Source: Chitinophagaceae bacterium
GTDB lineage: Bacteria > Bacteroidota > Bacteroidia > Chitinophagales > Chitinophagaceae
DNA: 64,000 nt
Direction: 5' to 3'
Assembly: GCA_016713965.1 (NCBI GenBank)
Contig: JADJOC010000009.1
Coordinates: 124,001 to 188,000 of the forward strand
Positions 46,251 to 57,155 of the stretch are shown here, piece by piece (the stretch's first letter is position 1; each line of letters starts with the position of its first letter). The translations under genes and the position numbers were made by a program. The notes below the pieces were generated by a model. The model ran no database searches and was not told the DNA's origin. It saw nothing but the letters and a program-made list of their open reading frames with translations.

Positions 46251-48630
46251 TCATTCCGCCATCATTTCCTTCACCACTTGCATAACATCTTCTGCATTTG
46301 GCTTACTAAAATAATCGCCATCACTGCCATAAGAAGGCCGGTGAGCTTTACCGGTAATCGTACGTGGAGAAACATCCAGGTATTTATAGCCACCCTGCTC
46401 TTCCATTACTTTATTAAACATATAAGCTGCTGCACCACCCGGTACATCTTCATCTATAAAAACAATACGGCTGGTTTTTTTAAGCGATTGCACAATCAAA
46501 TGATTGATATCGAAAGGCAATAAGGTTTGCACATCTACTACCTCACAACTTATATTTTGCTGTTGCAAGGTTTCTGCAGCTTCCTGTACTATCCTTAATG
46601 TAGAACCATAAGAAACCAACGTAATATCTTCACCTTCTTTTATCACTTCAGGAATACCCAGCGGTACTGTGTATGCCAATAAATTTGATGGTAATTTTTC
46701 TTTAAGCCTGTACCCATTTAAACATTCAATAATTAAACCCGGGTCGTTGCTCTGCAAAAGAGTATTATACATACCAACCGCCTGCACCATATTACGTGGC
46801 ACGCAAACATACATACCACGAAGGGCATTAATAATCATCCCCATGGGAGAGCCACTATGCCAAATACCTTCCAACCGGTGGCCCCGTGTACGAACAATTA
46901 ATGGCACACTTTGCTGGCCTGCTGTTCTAAAGTGAAGTGTACTAACGTCATCGCTTAGGGGCTGCAAGCCATACAATAAATAATCCAGGTATTGTATTTC
47001 CGCAATAGGGCGTAATCCACGCAGTGCCAGTCCAATACCCTGCCCTATAATAGTTAATTCACGAATACCCGTATCAAAAATCCGTTGTTCACCGTGCTTT
47101 TCCTGCAAACCGCTAAAGCCCTGGTTTACATCCCCAATAAAACCTAAATCTTCCCCAAAAGCAACTACCTTTTTATTAGAATCAAATAATACATCAAAAT
47201 AATTATTAAGCACTTCATATCCATTTACTATAGGCGCATCGTCTTTAAAATAAGGTTTTATTACCGGTACTTTTAATGCAGATTTTGGGCCTTCGTTATA
47301 CAAAAACGAATTATAAAGTTTTGCATTCTCGGCTTTGTATGCAAAGTAAAAATTTTTAAGTTCATTTTTATCTGCATCCGGGCCTGCCATCTCTAAGGCC
47401 GTAGCTACAGTTTTTAATATTTCTCTCCGAAGAGGTTCTTTATTATTTTGCAATGCTGTAACCAGCTTTTGAAGCGAAGGATTACTTAATATAATATCAT
47501 TTAACAAAGCAAGGGCTTTATCAGCCTGTTTCTTTATTGGATTTATATATTTATCCCAGGCATTTTGCTTGCTTTCTTTTACAAACTGTCTTGCATTTTC
47601 TTCTATTTCAGTTAACTCTGCTTCTTCTGCCAAAGCATTGGCTAAGATCCATTCCTTCATTTTCTTTAAGCAATCCCATTCTTTTTCCCAGGCTAACCGG
47701 TCTTGCTTTTTATAACGTTCATGACTACCCGAAGTGGAATGTCCTTGAGGTTGGGTAATTTCTTCAACATGAAAAATAGCTGGTGTATGTGTATCCCTTA
47801 TTTTCTGTATCGCAGGCTCAAGCACTTCACACATGCCTGCATAATCCCAACCTTTTAATTTATAAATATCGATACCATTTGTTGCCTCAGTTTTTTGAAA
47901 ACCGCTTAGAGCAGAGGAGATTGAACCTTTTGTAGTTTGATATTCTTTAGGCACTGAAATTCCATACCCATCATCCCATACAAAAACAGCCAATGGTACC
48001 TGTAGCACACCTGCAGCATTTATGGTTTTCCCAAAAATGTCCTTCAGATGTAGAAGCATCGCCGATAGTACAAAAGCATACTTCATTACCGTTGGTACTC
48101 AAATTTTTATATTCGTGTAATTCCGGCACATTCCTGAATATTTTTGATGAGAATGCAAGCCCGAGCGCCCTTAACATCTGGCTTGCTGTAGGCGCCATAT
48201 CACTGCTCACATTTTTTATATTGGCAATATCAAGCCATTCACCACTCTCATCTACAATTTTGGTTGAAAAATGCGCATTCATTTGCCTGCCGGCACTAAA
48301 AGGATCATTATTTACATCAGGATCGGCATATAATTGTGAAAAAGCTATTAATATTAGCAAGGCCTGCGGCAAACATAAAAGTCTGGTCCTGTAGTATCCC
48401 GCCCTGAAATCACCGGGCATAAAAAATTTAGCTGCTGCTACTTGTGCCACTTCCTTACCATCTCCAAATATGCCAAATTTGGCTTTGCCAGTAAGTACTT
48501 CTTTACGGCCAAGCAAACTGGTTTCCCTGCTTTCACAAATTATCCTGTAATCTTTCAAAACCTCGTTTTGGAAGTTCTCAAAACTTAATTTTTCCTGTAA
48601 AGCGGTTTCATTATTATTTTGTATATCCAT
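46251..48630 (-). CDS. Fused alpha-beta 2-oxoacid dehydrogenase E1 component (frame breaks)
   Basis: Thiamine-diphosphate-dependent E1 of a 2-oxoacid dehydrogenase complex (branched-chain type likely), with alpha and beta in one chain of about 793 residues. Alpha part: PGDFRAGYY, DPFSAGRQMNAHFSTK, TDP motif GDASTSEGHFWE, VWDDGYGISVPKEYQ. Beta part: VVAFGEDLGFIGDVNQGFSG, RIFDTGIREL, VRTRGHRLEGIWHSGSPMG, VSYGSTLRIVQEA, FIDEDVPGGAAAYMF. One A is missing near 48026-48029, joining WEK to TINAAGVLQVP. A compensating pair near 48386 and 48338-48343 leaves about 15 wrong residues where YRDQTFMFAAGLAN is expected. No E2 gene is adjacent. Confidence 0.92.
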
Positions 48631-48727
48631 ATTTTAAAAATGAAGGCAAAAATAGAGAATTAAACCTGCTATTTTGTTAAAAAATCAATTATACCTTAAC
48701 AATTTATATCTAATAGATACGTTTTTG

Positions 48728-48735
48728 TATCTTTG
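48728..48735 (+). promoter_or_regulatory. -7 element TATCTTTG for the DUF1573 pair
   Basis: Matches TAnnTTTG, 56 bases before the first ATG of the pair; the -33 TTG is not obvious. Confidence 0.5.
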
Positions 48736-48790
48736 GAATAGTATTTGAAAATTAAAGTTGACAATCATTTACAGAAAATATAATCTCACA

Positions 48791-49267
48791 ATGAAACGCA
48801 CATTTATAGTATTTGCCACATTTTTCATAATTGGTTCTTCTACAGCACAAACCAACACTAAGCCTGCAAAGGCTACAGGAATTACAGCCACAGAGACAAT
48901 TAAAACACCAGAAGCCCTCGGATTAAAAGAAAATGAATATGATTTTGGTAAAATACCGCAAGATAAACCTGTTACCCATGTTTTTGAAGTGGTAAACTAT
49001 GGTACTGATTCTTTAAAAATTTCTAATGTTGCTGCCAGTTGTGGGTGTACTACTCCGGAGTGGGAAAGAAATAAAGCAATTGAACCTAACGGGAGCAGTG
49101 AGATAAAAGTGGGGTATAATGCAGCATCACCCGGTACATTTGCAAAGACAATTACTATTACTTACAATGATGGTCAAACTAAGGTAATAACTATTAAAGG
49201 TGAAGTATGGTCTACACCAGCTACGTCTGCGCCGGAAAATAAAAGTCTTGAAAGTTTAAAAAATTAA
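48791..49267 (+). CDS. Exported DUF1573-domain protein, first of a pair
   Basis: About 158 residues. ATG at 48791 starts a signal peptide (MKRTFIVFATFFIIGSSTAQ); an in-frame TTG at 48758 is less likely. DUF1573 is an immunoglobulin-like (ASPM/SPD-2/Hydin-like) fold: EYDFGKIPQDKPVTHVFEVV, the Cys pair in SNVAASCGCTTPEW, and IKVGYNAASPGTFAKTITIT. Proteins of this type are abundant in Bacteroidota; function unknown. It forms a two-gene unit with the next gene, 27 bases apart. Confidence 0.9.
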   Translation: MKRTFIVFATFFIIGSSTAQTNTKPAKATGITATETIKTPEALGLKENEYDFGKIPQDKPVTHVFEVVNYGTDSLKISNVAASCGCTTPEWERNKAIEPNGSSEIKVGYNAASPGTFAKTITITYNDGQTKVITIKGEVWSTPATSAPENKSLESLKN

Positions 49268-49294
49268 ATTATATAAAAAACAAAATAAGCAAAA

Positions 49295-49804
49295 ATGAAA
49301 AAATTACTTTTTACAATAGCGGCTTTTACCATAGCTACTTTTACATATGCGCAAAAGACAGCAGCTGATGTGGCAAAATTTGAAAATGAAACTATTGAAC
49401 TTGGCGCTGTTAAGCAGAATAGTCCTGCTACCGCAAAATTTATAGTAACTAATATTAGCAACGAGCCGTTGATAATTGAACAGGCAAACCCTACCTGTGG
49501 TTGTACTATTTCTGATTATACAAAAGAGCCCATAGCCCCTGGCAAAACCGGGTATATCAATGCTACTTATAATGCAGCTAGTGCAGGGCATTTTGATAAA
49601 CACCTTACAGTAAAATTTGCTGGTGTAGATGAAATGAAAACTATTACTATTTCAGGAGATGTAAAAGCTGGTGAAGAATCAGATGCAAATACTGCTACTG
49701 AAGTAAGGTCTTCTGAAACTGTTACCCCGGTTACCCCAGTAGTTGCTAAAACAGCCCCAGCTAAAAAGAAAACAGCTGCTAAAAAAACAACTACAAAGAA
49801 ATAA
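49295..49804 (+). CDS. Exported DUF1573-domain protein with Lys/Ala-rich tail
   Basis: 169 residues: signal peptide (MKKLLFTIAAFTIATFTYAQ), DUF1573 domain with IELGAVKQNSPATAKFIVTN, the Cys pair NPTCGCTISDY and INATYNAASAGHFDKHLTVK. The final 40 residues form a Thr/Val/Pro linker and a highly basic tail (KTAPAKKKTAAKKTTTKK) absent from its neighbour; such a tail might bind polyanions or peptidoglycan, which is speculation. It is a tandem paralogue of the preceding gene. Confidence 0.9.
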   Translation: MKKLLFTIAAFTIATFTYAQKTAADVAKFENETIELGAVKQNSPATAKFIVTNISNEPLIIEQANPTCGCTISDYTKEPIAPGKTGYINATYNAASAGHFDKHLTVKFAGVDEMKTITISGDVKAGEESDANTATEVRSSETVTPVTPVVAKTAPAKKKTAAKKTTTKK

Positions 49805-49946
49805 GTTTACTTACAATATTTTATTTGGCCTTCAATAGTATTGGAGGTTTTTTTATGGACGAAATAAATAACTATTATTTATAAAACAGGTATTTAATTA
49901 TCAATTGTAAATAGTTAGAATAAATACACCGGGAATTTAGGGAGTT

Positions 49947-49988
49947 AAAAAGCCAAAGCCATGCTTGATAGCATGGCTTTGGCTTTTT
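49947..49988. terminator. Bidirectional terminator between convergent genes
   Basis: AAAAAGCCAAAGCCATGCT and its complement AGCATGGCTTTGGCTTTTT form an 18-19-base-pair stem with A-run before and T-run after, serving the DUF1573 pair and the S74 adhesin cluster. Confidence 0.9.
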
Positions 49989-49997
49989 ATTGATTAT

Positions 49998-51443
49998 TTA
50001 TTTACTACTATTAGAAATCAATATTTTTTCTAATTTTTCAAGGCGTGCTTTTACTTCAGCATTTTCTGTTTCAAGCTTTTTAATAATTTGCTGCTGCTGA
50101 AGGATATTTTCTTTTTCTGCAGTTAAATTGTCCTGTACTGCTTTTATTTGGTCCTGCTGTTATTTTCTACCCTGTATAGCTATAGCAGGCATTTGAGGAT
50201 ATTTTACGGATAAAAGCCCTTTTTCATTCTTTGTTATCAGTTCCGGGAATTGCTGTTCAATTTCCTGTGCGCTGAAACCTATTTGGTGAGTAGAAGGATA
50301 TGTTTCCTTGTCTTTAAAAAAATAGCTGATAGGCTGGATATTTTTTATATTTTTCAAAACGCTTTCCAGAGGTTGAATTTCTTCTTTTAAACGGATATCT
50401 GAAGGACAAACTACGCCATTATTAGCAGTTACTTTTCCATTAACCCATAAATCCCCTAAACGGGTAACATATAAGGCATCTCTTCTTATCCCCTCACCTG
50501 TACCATTACCAATTTGGAATATCCTATCTGTACATATCGGATTTAAATTTACAGGCATTTTTTCATTAAAACGCCCTATTGCCATGCCGCCTATTGCATT
50601 AGAAAATGTCTCTTCCCCAAATGCTGAGGAATATTTGTTATTTGCAGTACTTTTAAACCCGGTTGCCATGGAATTGGATCCAATTGCTTTTACCTGGTTA
50701 CCTAGAGCTACAGAACCAAACCCTGAAGCAGTCGCAGATTGACCCATTGCTATAGTATTTGTATTAGTAGCTTCTGTGTTATTGCCCATTGCTACAGAAT
50801 AAATTCCTGAAGCTTTTACATTAGAACCCACTGCAAACGAGCCCATACCAATATTATCAGCATCCCACTCTGTATTAAGTGCTATTCCAGCCCTGAATGC
50901 ATGACGGGCCGGCAACCACATTAACCTGGTACCAGGCCCTGCTTCTGGAATAAAGTCATCGATAACATCAGAATAGTTTCCTGCTAATAAGGTAGCGCCT
51001 TTGCCAATCCTTAATGCTTCCATACTATTAGTTTTAAATACAACATCCTGTTCATTAATTGTTCCAATAAAGTTATCATCAGTAGTAATAGGATTCCCAG
51101 TTAATAACCACGCATTTTCTTCAGTTAATACCCTTACCCATTTCGCATCAAAAGGGCCCCCGGCATTTTGATAATATCCTTTTCTTAAAGGAAATATATT
51201 TAAATCGTCATTGGTATTATATACTAATAAACTATGGGCAGGCTCGGGTATAGTATTTTTATCCTGGATACCGGCTAAAGATAACCTGGGTATAAGTACA
51301 CCTTTTTTTGTAGATATAACATCCAACATTGCAGAAGTATCAGGTTTTGATTTTTCAAGACTAATTGCTACACCCTGGGCATGTAAAAAAGATGGAATAC
51401 TGATAATAAATATCAGCCCGATTAAATAGCTAAAAGGCTTCAT
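49998..51443 (-). CDS. YadA-head / peptidase S74 surface protein 1 (premature stop near the end)
   Basis: Smallest of three tandem paralogues. Signal peptide (residues 1-22), an N-terminal domain with SAMLDVISTKKGVLIPRLSL, a beta-roll head of about seven 14-residue repeats (SVAMGNNTEATNTN, TIAMGQSATASGFG, SVALGNQVKAIGSN), and the S74 chaperone domain beginning PSDIRLKEEIQPL with HQIGFSAQEIEQQFPEL. The frame stops at 50160 after AIQGRK, but the same frame resumes with QQDQIKAVQDNLTAEKENIL and a coiled coil to 49998, like the tails of the other two, so a paired indel or a recent stop is likely. Predicted trimeric and outer-surface or fibre-forming. Confidence 0.82.
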
Positions 51444-51562
51444 AATTTAATTTATAGATTTATAATATTGTTTAAAATAAAAATACTTTTTGTAGAAAGT
51501 GAAAATACTAAAAATACAATAATAAGCTTGTGAACAAATTCCTTGTTTGGTGTTATTACTAT

Positions 51563-51601
51563 AAAAAAATAAGCTGTTGAAAAAAAAATTGTCAACAGCT
51601 T
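51563..51601 (-). terminator. Terminator after surface protein 2
   Basis: On the minus strand, AAGCTGTTGAC and TCAACAGCTT pair around a T-rich loop and are followed by ATTTTTTTA. Confidence 0.8.
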
Positions 51602-51654
51602 AAAAAATAATATTTTATCTATATAATTATAATATATAGTAAAAAAAATTACTA

Positions 51655-54240
51655 TTATTTTACATTACTCTTTAATACTTCCTGCATTTGTATTTGTAGT
51701 TGTTTTATTTGTTTTTCCAGTTCGATATTTTTACTGTTAAGTATATTAATAAGTTCTTGTTGCTCTTTTATAGCTTGTATAGCTACAGCAGACATTTGTG
51801 CATAATTTACTGCTAAATATCCTTCTTGATTTTTTACTACCAATTCAGGGAATTCTTTTTCTATTTCCTGGGCGCTAAAACCTATCTGGTGCATTGCTGT
51901 ATAATGTTGTTTATCTTTAAAATTATAAGTTATTGGTTGTATGTTATTAATGCTAGCTAAAGCAAATTGCAGTGGCTTAATATTTTCTTTTAAACGTATA
52001 TCAGAAGAATTGACATGATTAAGAGCAGTGCTGACACCTGCTAAAGTCATGTTACCATTTTTATAAACAGTTAAAGCATTGGTGCGGTTTAAGAAATTAG
52101 TACCATTTCCTATTTGAAAAAGAGGATCAGTATTAGCACTGATTGCACCATTTACATTTGGAAAATTTGCAATATTGTACATTCCTATTGCCAATGAGCC
52201 GTACGCCTGGGTAACAGTTCCTACGCCAAGGGCAACAGAAGCCCTTCCTAAAGATTGTGAGTTATCTCCCAATGCAGTAGAATAATTACCGTCTGCTATA
52301 GTTTTAAAACCTATAGCTGTAGAACCTTCTTTATTAGCTTTACTTTCGCTACCCATTGCAAAACTATTAGTTGCAGCTGCAGAATTTTTAAACCCAAAAA
52401 CAATAGAATGACTTCCACCGGCTGTATTCCCTTCTCCAAAAGATACAGAACCAATACCTGTAGCTTTATTCCCAAAACCGGCTGCAAAAGCAGCATCTTG
52501 CGAAGCTAATGTATTATATCCCATAGCTACACTATAATTAGCAGTAGCATTATTATTGATCCCTATGGCTACAGCTCCTATTTTAGTAGCACTATTATTA
52601 CTGCCAATTGCAAAAGAGTAAGCGCCTAAAGCGTTATTTATATGCCCTATTGTAACAGCATGTAACCCGGCTGCTTCGCCACCGCCTAATGCAACTGCAC
52701 CTTCAGCACTGGCTATCGCGGCATTTCCAATGGCAATAGAATTTAATCCACTTGCTTTTGAAAAATAACCGCCTGCGATTGAGTTTGCCCCGGCTGCGGT
52801 ATTTAAATCTCCAAAGGCTACAGCGTTAGTTGCTGATGCCACTGTTTTATATCCTGATGCCATAGCACCTTTACCACTCGCCAAAGTCCTGTCTCCAAGT
52901 GCAGTGGCGGCTATTGCACTTACTAATACAGAATCTCCTATTGCCAAACTATGCCTTGCTCCGCCTGTAGTACTGGAAAAAGTTCCCCCGGCGATAGATG
53001 ATGCACCTGCGGCTTTTGTAAATGACCCAAAGGCTACAGAAAAATTACCTGATGCAACTGTATTGGAGCCCAATGTTAATGAGGCATTGCCGGAAGAGAT
53101 GGTATTTGCTCCTGTAGCTATTGCTTCAGTACCAGAGGCTGTAGTAACCGAGCCAAATGATACGCTATTTGAACCAGAGGTAATAGTTCTAAAACCACTG
53201 GCAAAAGAATTGGATCCGCCAGCAACAGTGCTATCACCTATCGCTAAAGAATATGTTGCTGCAGCAAGCGTTGTTGTTCTGTTTCCTGCTGCAATACAGC
53301 CTTGGCCCACTGCTTTTGAACTTATTCCGAAAGTAGTAGAAGCTGTTCCTGAAGAAATATTTTTATTTCCAAATGCTGCTGCAAAATTTCCGGATACAGT
53401 ATTTTTCTCTCCGGCAACAAAACTTACTTGGCCAGAAGCCACATTACCACTTCCCGTTGCAAATGCGGCTAGGCCAACGGCCCTTGAATGATGGCCGGAA
53501 GCGAATGCAGCCATTCCGGTTGCTTCCGTGCTATCACCTATTGCCATGGAGTAAAGCGCAATGGCTGATGTGCCATGATTTAGTGCTACAGATGATCCAC
53601 CTTTGGCCATTGTATTAATTCCGACAGCAAACGATCCGGGTCCTACATTATCGTCATCCCACTGATTACCGTTTACTACGCCTGCCCTTAAAGCATATCT
53701 TCTGGGTGACCACATTAATCTTGCCCCCGGGCCGATATAAGGCATCCCGCCAGAACCTCCCATGGCAAGTAAGCCGCCATCGGCTTTTATCCATACCCGG
53801 CGGGTATTATTGGTCCTGAATACCAAATCAACACTATCAATATTGCCCAGAAAATTGTGAGAATCCAATCCGGTATTACCAGTTATTGACCAGCCACTCT
53901 CTCCATGTCCGTTACCAGTCGATAATTTTGTCCACATCGGAGACCCGGGAATTTTACTGCTGTTATAATAAAACCCTTCATCTTGTCCATTTATATTAGT
54001 GTAAATCAATAAACTATAGGCTGCATTGGGAACAGTGATAGCGTCATTTACACTTTTTAATTGAGGGATGTTAGGTATTAGCAGCCCTTTGTTAAGAGAT
54101 CGTATATGCAGCATTGCAGAGGAATTTGGTGTTTTTGTTCCAATGCCTACACCCTGGGCTTTAACAGAAAAATTAATGAGAAATAGTAAAATAAGGTTTG
54201 ATAAAAGGGTTTTGAGCACCCTCAGTTGGTTTGGTTTCAT
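51655..54240 (-). CDS. YadA-head / peptidase S74 surface protein 2
   Basis: 861 residues, intact. Signal peptide to about residue 28 (VKAQG), N-terminal domain GVGIGTKTPNSSAMLHIRSL shared with its neighbours, then a head of roughly thirty 14-residue repeats (for example SMAIGDSTEATGMA, SLTLGSNTVASGNF, SVAMGYNTLASQDA), the left-handed beta-roll of trimeric adhesins. The C-terminus has the S74 self-cleaving chaperone (SSDIRLKENIKPL, with the Ser-Asp of the cleavage site) and a coiled coil (ELINILNSKNIELEKQIKQL). No YadA-type membrane anchor is present, so cell attachment must use another route. Confidence 0.9.
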   Translation of the reverse strand: MKPNQLRVLKTLLSNLILLFLINFSVKAQGVGIGTKTPNSSAMLHIRSLNKGLLIPNIPQLKSVNDAITVPNAAYSLLIYTNINGQDEGFYYNSSKIPGSPMWTKLSTGNGHGESGWSITGNTGLDSHNFLGNIDSVDLVFRTNNTRRVWIKADGGLLAMGGSGGMPYIGPGARLMWSPRRYALRAGVVNGNQWDDDNVGPGSFAVGINTMAKGGSSVALNHGTSAIALYSMAIGDSTEATGMAAFASGHHSRAVGLAAFATGSGNVASGQVSFVAGEKNTVSGNFAAAFGNKNISSGTASTTFGISSKAVGQGCIAAGNRTTTLAAATYSLAIGDSTVAGGSNSFASGFRTITSGSNSVSFGSVTTASGTEAIATGANTISSGNASLTLGSNTVASGNFSVAFGSFTKAAGASSIAGGTFSSTTGGARHSLAIGDSVLVSAIAATALGDRTLASGKGAMASGYKTVASATNAVAFGDLNTAAGANSIAGGYFSKASGLNSIAIGNAAIASAEGAVALGGGEAAGLHAVTIGHINNALGAYSFAIGSNNSATKIGAVAIGINNNATANYSVAMGYNTLASQDAAFAAGFGNKATGIGSVSFGEGNTAGGSHSIVFGFKNSAAATNSFAMGSESKANKEGSTAIGFKTIADGNYSTALGDNSQSLGRASVALGVGTVTQAYGSLAIGMYNIANFPNVNGAISANTDPLFQIGNGTNFLNRTNALTVYKNGNMTLAGVSTALNHVNSSDIRLKENIKPLQFALASINNIQPITYNFKDKQHYTAMHQIGFSAQEIEKEFPELVVKNQEGYLAVNYAQMSAVAIQAIKEQQELINILNSKNIELEKQIKQLQIQMQEVLKSNVK

Positions 54241-54344
54241 ATAAGTTTTTTAATACTGGATAAGGCATTATTTTAGACAAATAATGTTTGCTTTAAAAAA
54301 AGCATTTATTTTTATCAGTGAATACTTAACAAGAAGTATTGATA

Positions 54345-56933
54345 CTATTTTTTTAATATTTCATTTACTAAATTTTTCAGTTCATCAATTTGTTTTTGCT
54401 GAGAAATATTTTCGGCTTGTACTTTATTATTAAACTGTTTTTGCTCAAGATTATTATCCTGCAAGGCTTTTATATTTTTTTGCTGGGCATTAATAATTAC
54501 CTGTTGTTCTTTAATAGCCTGTAATAGCACAGCTGTCATATTTGCATACCCTACAGATAAATATCCTTTATCATCTTTTCTTACCAGCTCCGGAAATTCT
54601 TTTTCTATTTCTTGTGCGCTGAACCCAATTTGGCGTTGTAACGGGTACGCCTGTCCATCTTTAAAATCATAACTAATAGGCTGTATATGGCTGATCTTGT
54701 CTAATATTTTTGCCAAAGGCTGAATATTTTTTTTAAGGCGGATATCTGAAGCATCAGTAACAATACCTTTTACAAAAATATCACCGTTGCTTTCTATACG
54801 CATTAAAGTAGAGTTATTAACGTCACGAAAGGAATAAATGTCATTAGCATTAAAATTCCTAAATTTTATACCACCGCCATAAATGATATTTCCATAATCT
54901 GTGCTTCCCTCTGATTCCAGGCGAATGTGCTTATCCCATTCTCCCCCAACTAGTCCTTTTAAATGAAATAATGCTTCAGGATTAGCAGTTGTATTGATAC
55001 CAGTTTTAGCATTAAAAAGTACAGTAACAGCATTTCTTCGTTCGTTATCAGCAGTACCGGTACCATTGCCAATTTGAAAAATGGGCTGATTGCCTTTAGG
55101 GGCTTTAGGCAAATCTTCGTAACCGAATTTATTATAGGCACCTATTACAAAACTTGCATACGCACTAGTATATAGTCCTTTTCCTATAACAGCCGAATAA
55201 TCTCCTATCGTCCCCGCTTCGCTTCCCATTGATAATGATGCCTCACCGCCGGTGTAAGTATCTTGACCTAATGCTACTGAATATTTTCCAAGCGCATGAT
55301 TTGCAGCGCCCATAGCTACGCTAGAAGTATTTTCTGCACTAGAAGTACCTGCGGCAAATCCATAATTTGCCTCAGGTTTTGTGATGCCATCGTTTAGCGC
55401 CACAGACCTGTCGCCCATAGCATTAGCACCACTTCCGGCAGCAAATGAATGGAGGCCATTGGCTGTACTTCCATACCCCATTGCCACTGCATAATCTGCA
55501 GTAGCAGTACTACTACCTGTAGCAACAGCATAATTACCGATTGCTGTTGCAGTACCAAAAACAGCGCTATAATTTCCTATTGCATCCGATTTTATTCCTG
55601 AGGCGAATGAACCAATGCCCTCAGCTTTGCTATTATCACCTACAGCCATAGAATTTATACCTAAAGCTGATGTTTCATAACCCATAGCAGTTGAATACTG
55701 CCCATCAGCCAGTGTATGGTAGCCTGTAGCCAAAGAGTTATCCCCACCTGCTACTGCGCTATCTCCCATAGCTATCGCAGTATTTCCCCAGGCTTCTGCT
55801 TTAAAACCAATAGCAGTTGATACACTGCCAGAGGCTTTGGTACGCAAACCCATAGCTGTTGTATTAAAATTATCGGAAAGCGTTTCATTCCCCATGGCAG
55901 TTGAAAATATCCCCCAGGCTTTTGTTTTATATCCTATGGCCGTAGCATAAGGCAAGTTTGCATTTGTTTGATAGCCAATAGCTGTTGAGTAATCCCCCTC
56001 AGCTATTGTCCGATTGCCCATAGCAGTTGAAACTTTGCCTTGTGCAAAAGTTTTATAGCCCATTGCCAGCGAAGTATCCCCGGAAGCAATAGTGTAAGCA
56101 CCAAAAGCAAAGGAATTTTTACCAGTAGCCTCTGTTTTATAACCTATTGATGTAGCTAAATTTTTTGTTGCAATAGCTTCATTACCCATGGCTATGGAAG
56201 AAGAACCTATAGCTTTTGTAAAAGCACCACTAGCAAAAGAATTACTGCCTGTCGCATGTGTGCCCCCGCCAGATGCAAAAGAATGCTCACCCAATGCCTT
56301 GGTATTTCTGCCGCTGGCAAAAGAGTATAAGCCAATACTATCTTCATCCCAATTTTCGATACCAGTTTCTGTTATAGCTCCTGCTCTAAAAGCAGCTTTA
56401 GCAGGTATCCACATCATTCTGTTACCTAACCCGTATCTTGGTGTCGTTCCTGTGGCATCCCCAGTAAATAACATAGCCCCGCCCGTTTTTATTTGCAATG
56501 TCAATATCCCATTCCTTTTAAATACAACATCTTCATCAATATTAGTGCCCATATAATTTACATCATCACTTACATCATCGTTGCCTCCCGTAAGCCATGC
56601 CGGGCTAACGGATGCGACACCCAGCTTTACCCATAAAGGATTATCCGGAGTTTTACTATTATAATAATACCCTTCACCATAAAGCATATTTGCACCTGTA
56701 TGATATACAAGCAAACTATGTGCAGGTGATGTTATAGTTTCGGCATCATTGATATTTTTTAAGGCTACCCTTGGAACTAATAAACCTTTGTTAGTTGAAG
56801 AAATGTCCAGTATTGCTGAACCATCTGCCTTAGCGCCAGTAGAATTAATGCCAACATTCTGGGCCAAACTTATATTGAATGAGCATATTACAGCTACTGT
56901 AAAACCTATCTTTCTATCGTATAAAGACTTCAT
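54345..56933 (-). CDS. YadA-head / peptidase S74 surface protein 3
   Basis: 862 residues, intact. Signal peptide (about 1-24, SLAQN), N-terminal domain SAILDISSTNKGLLVPRVAL, about 25 beta-roll repeats (SFAFGAYTIASGDT, SLAMGYKTFAQGKV, STAMGNRTIAEGDY) and then a second beta region near 650-730 (HIRLESEGSTDYGNIIYGGG) not seen in the other two. The S74 domain starts ASDIRLKKNIQPL with RQIGFSAQEIEKEFPELV; a long Gln/Asn-rich coiled coil ends the protein. Probably first gene of the cluster, transcribed toward proteins 2 and 1. Confidence 0.9.
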   Translation of the reverse strand: MKSLYDRKIGFTVAVICSFNISLAQNVGINSTGAKADGSAILDISSTNKGLLVPRVALKNINDAETITSPAHSLLVYHTGANMLYGEGYYYNSKTPDNPLWVKLGVASVSPAWLTGGNDDVSDDVNYMGTNIDEDVVFKRNGILTLQIKTGGAMLFTGDATGTTPRYGLGNRMMWIPAKAAFRAGAITETGIENWDEDSIGLYSFASGRNTKALGEHSFASGGGTHATGSNSFASGAFTKAIGSSSIAMGNEAIATKNLATSIGYKTEATGKNSFAFGAYTIASGDTSLAMGYKTFAQGKVSTAMGNRTIAEGDYSTAIGYQTNANLPYATAIGYKTKAWGIFSTAMGNETLSDNFNTTAMGLRTKASGSVSTAIGFKAEAWGNTAIAMGDSAVAGGDNSLATGYHTLADGQYSTAMGYETSALGINSMAVGDNSKAEGIGSFASGIKSDAIGNYSAVFGTATAIGNYAVATGSSTATADYAVAMGYGSTANGLHSFAAGSGANAMGDRSVALNDGITKPEANYGFAAGTSSAENTSSVAMGAANHALGKYSVALGQDTYTGGEASLSMGSEAGTIGDYSAVIGKGLYTSAYASFVIGAYNKFGYEDLPKAPKGNQPIFQIGNGTGTADNERRNAVTVLFNAKTGINTTANPEALFHLKGLVGGEWDKHIRLESEGSTDYGNIIYGGGIKFRNFNANDIYSFRDVNNSTLMRIESNGDIFVKGIVTDASDIRLKKNIQPLAKILDKISHIQPISYDFKDGQAYPLQRQIGFSAQEIEKEFPELVRKDDKGYLSVGYANMTAVLLQAIKEQQVIINAQQKNIKALQDNNLEQKQFNNKVQAENISQQKQIDELKNLVNEILKK

Positions 56934-57155
56934 AATAACAATTTAAAAATTAATAATTAAGCTGTAGTTTTCAGTAATACGTATAAAATACATGTAAAAT
57001 AATAGTATTTTTACTTAAATAAAAGTAAATGTACCCTTACTTGCTGATTACCTGCAATATTTGTGCTAGAATTGCCCAACTAATAAATAGCTAGATAATC
57101 TTTAATATATTTGAAAAAAACTTGTATTTTAATATAGTTTCCCAACATATTTTAT

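Noticed and set aside
52904..53491. 195-codon plus-strand frame inside surface protein 2
   Set aside because: It mirrors the Ala/Gly/Ser repeat codons of the adhesin head, giving a repetitive Ala/Pro/Val-rich translation without an independent start context.
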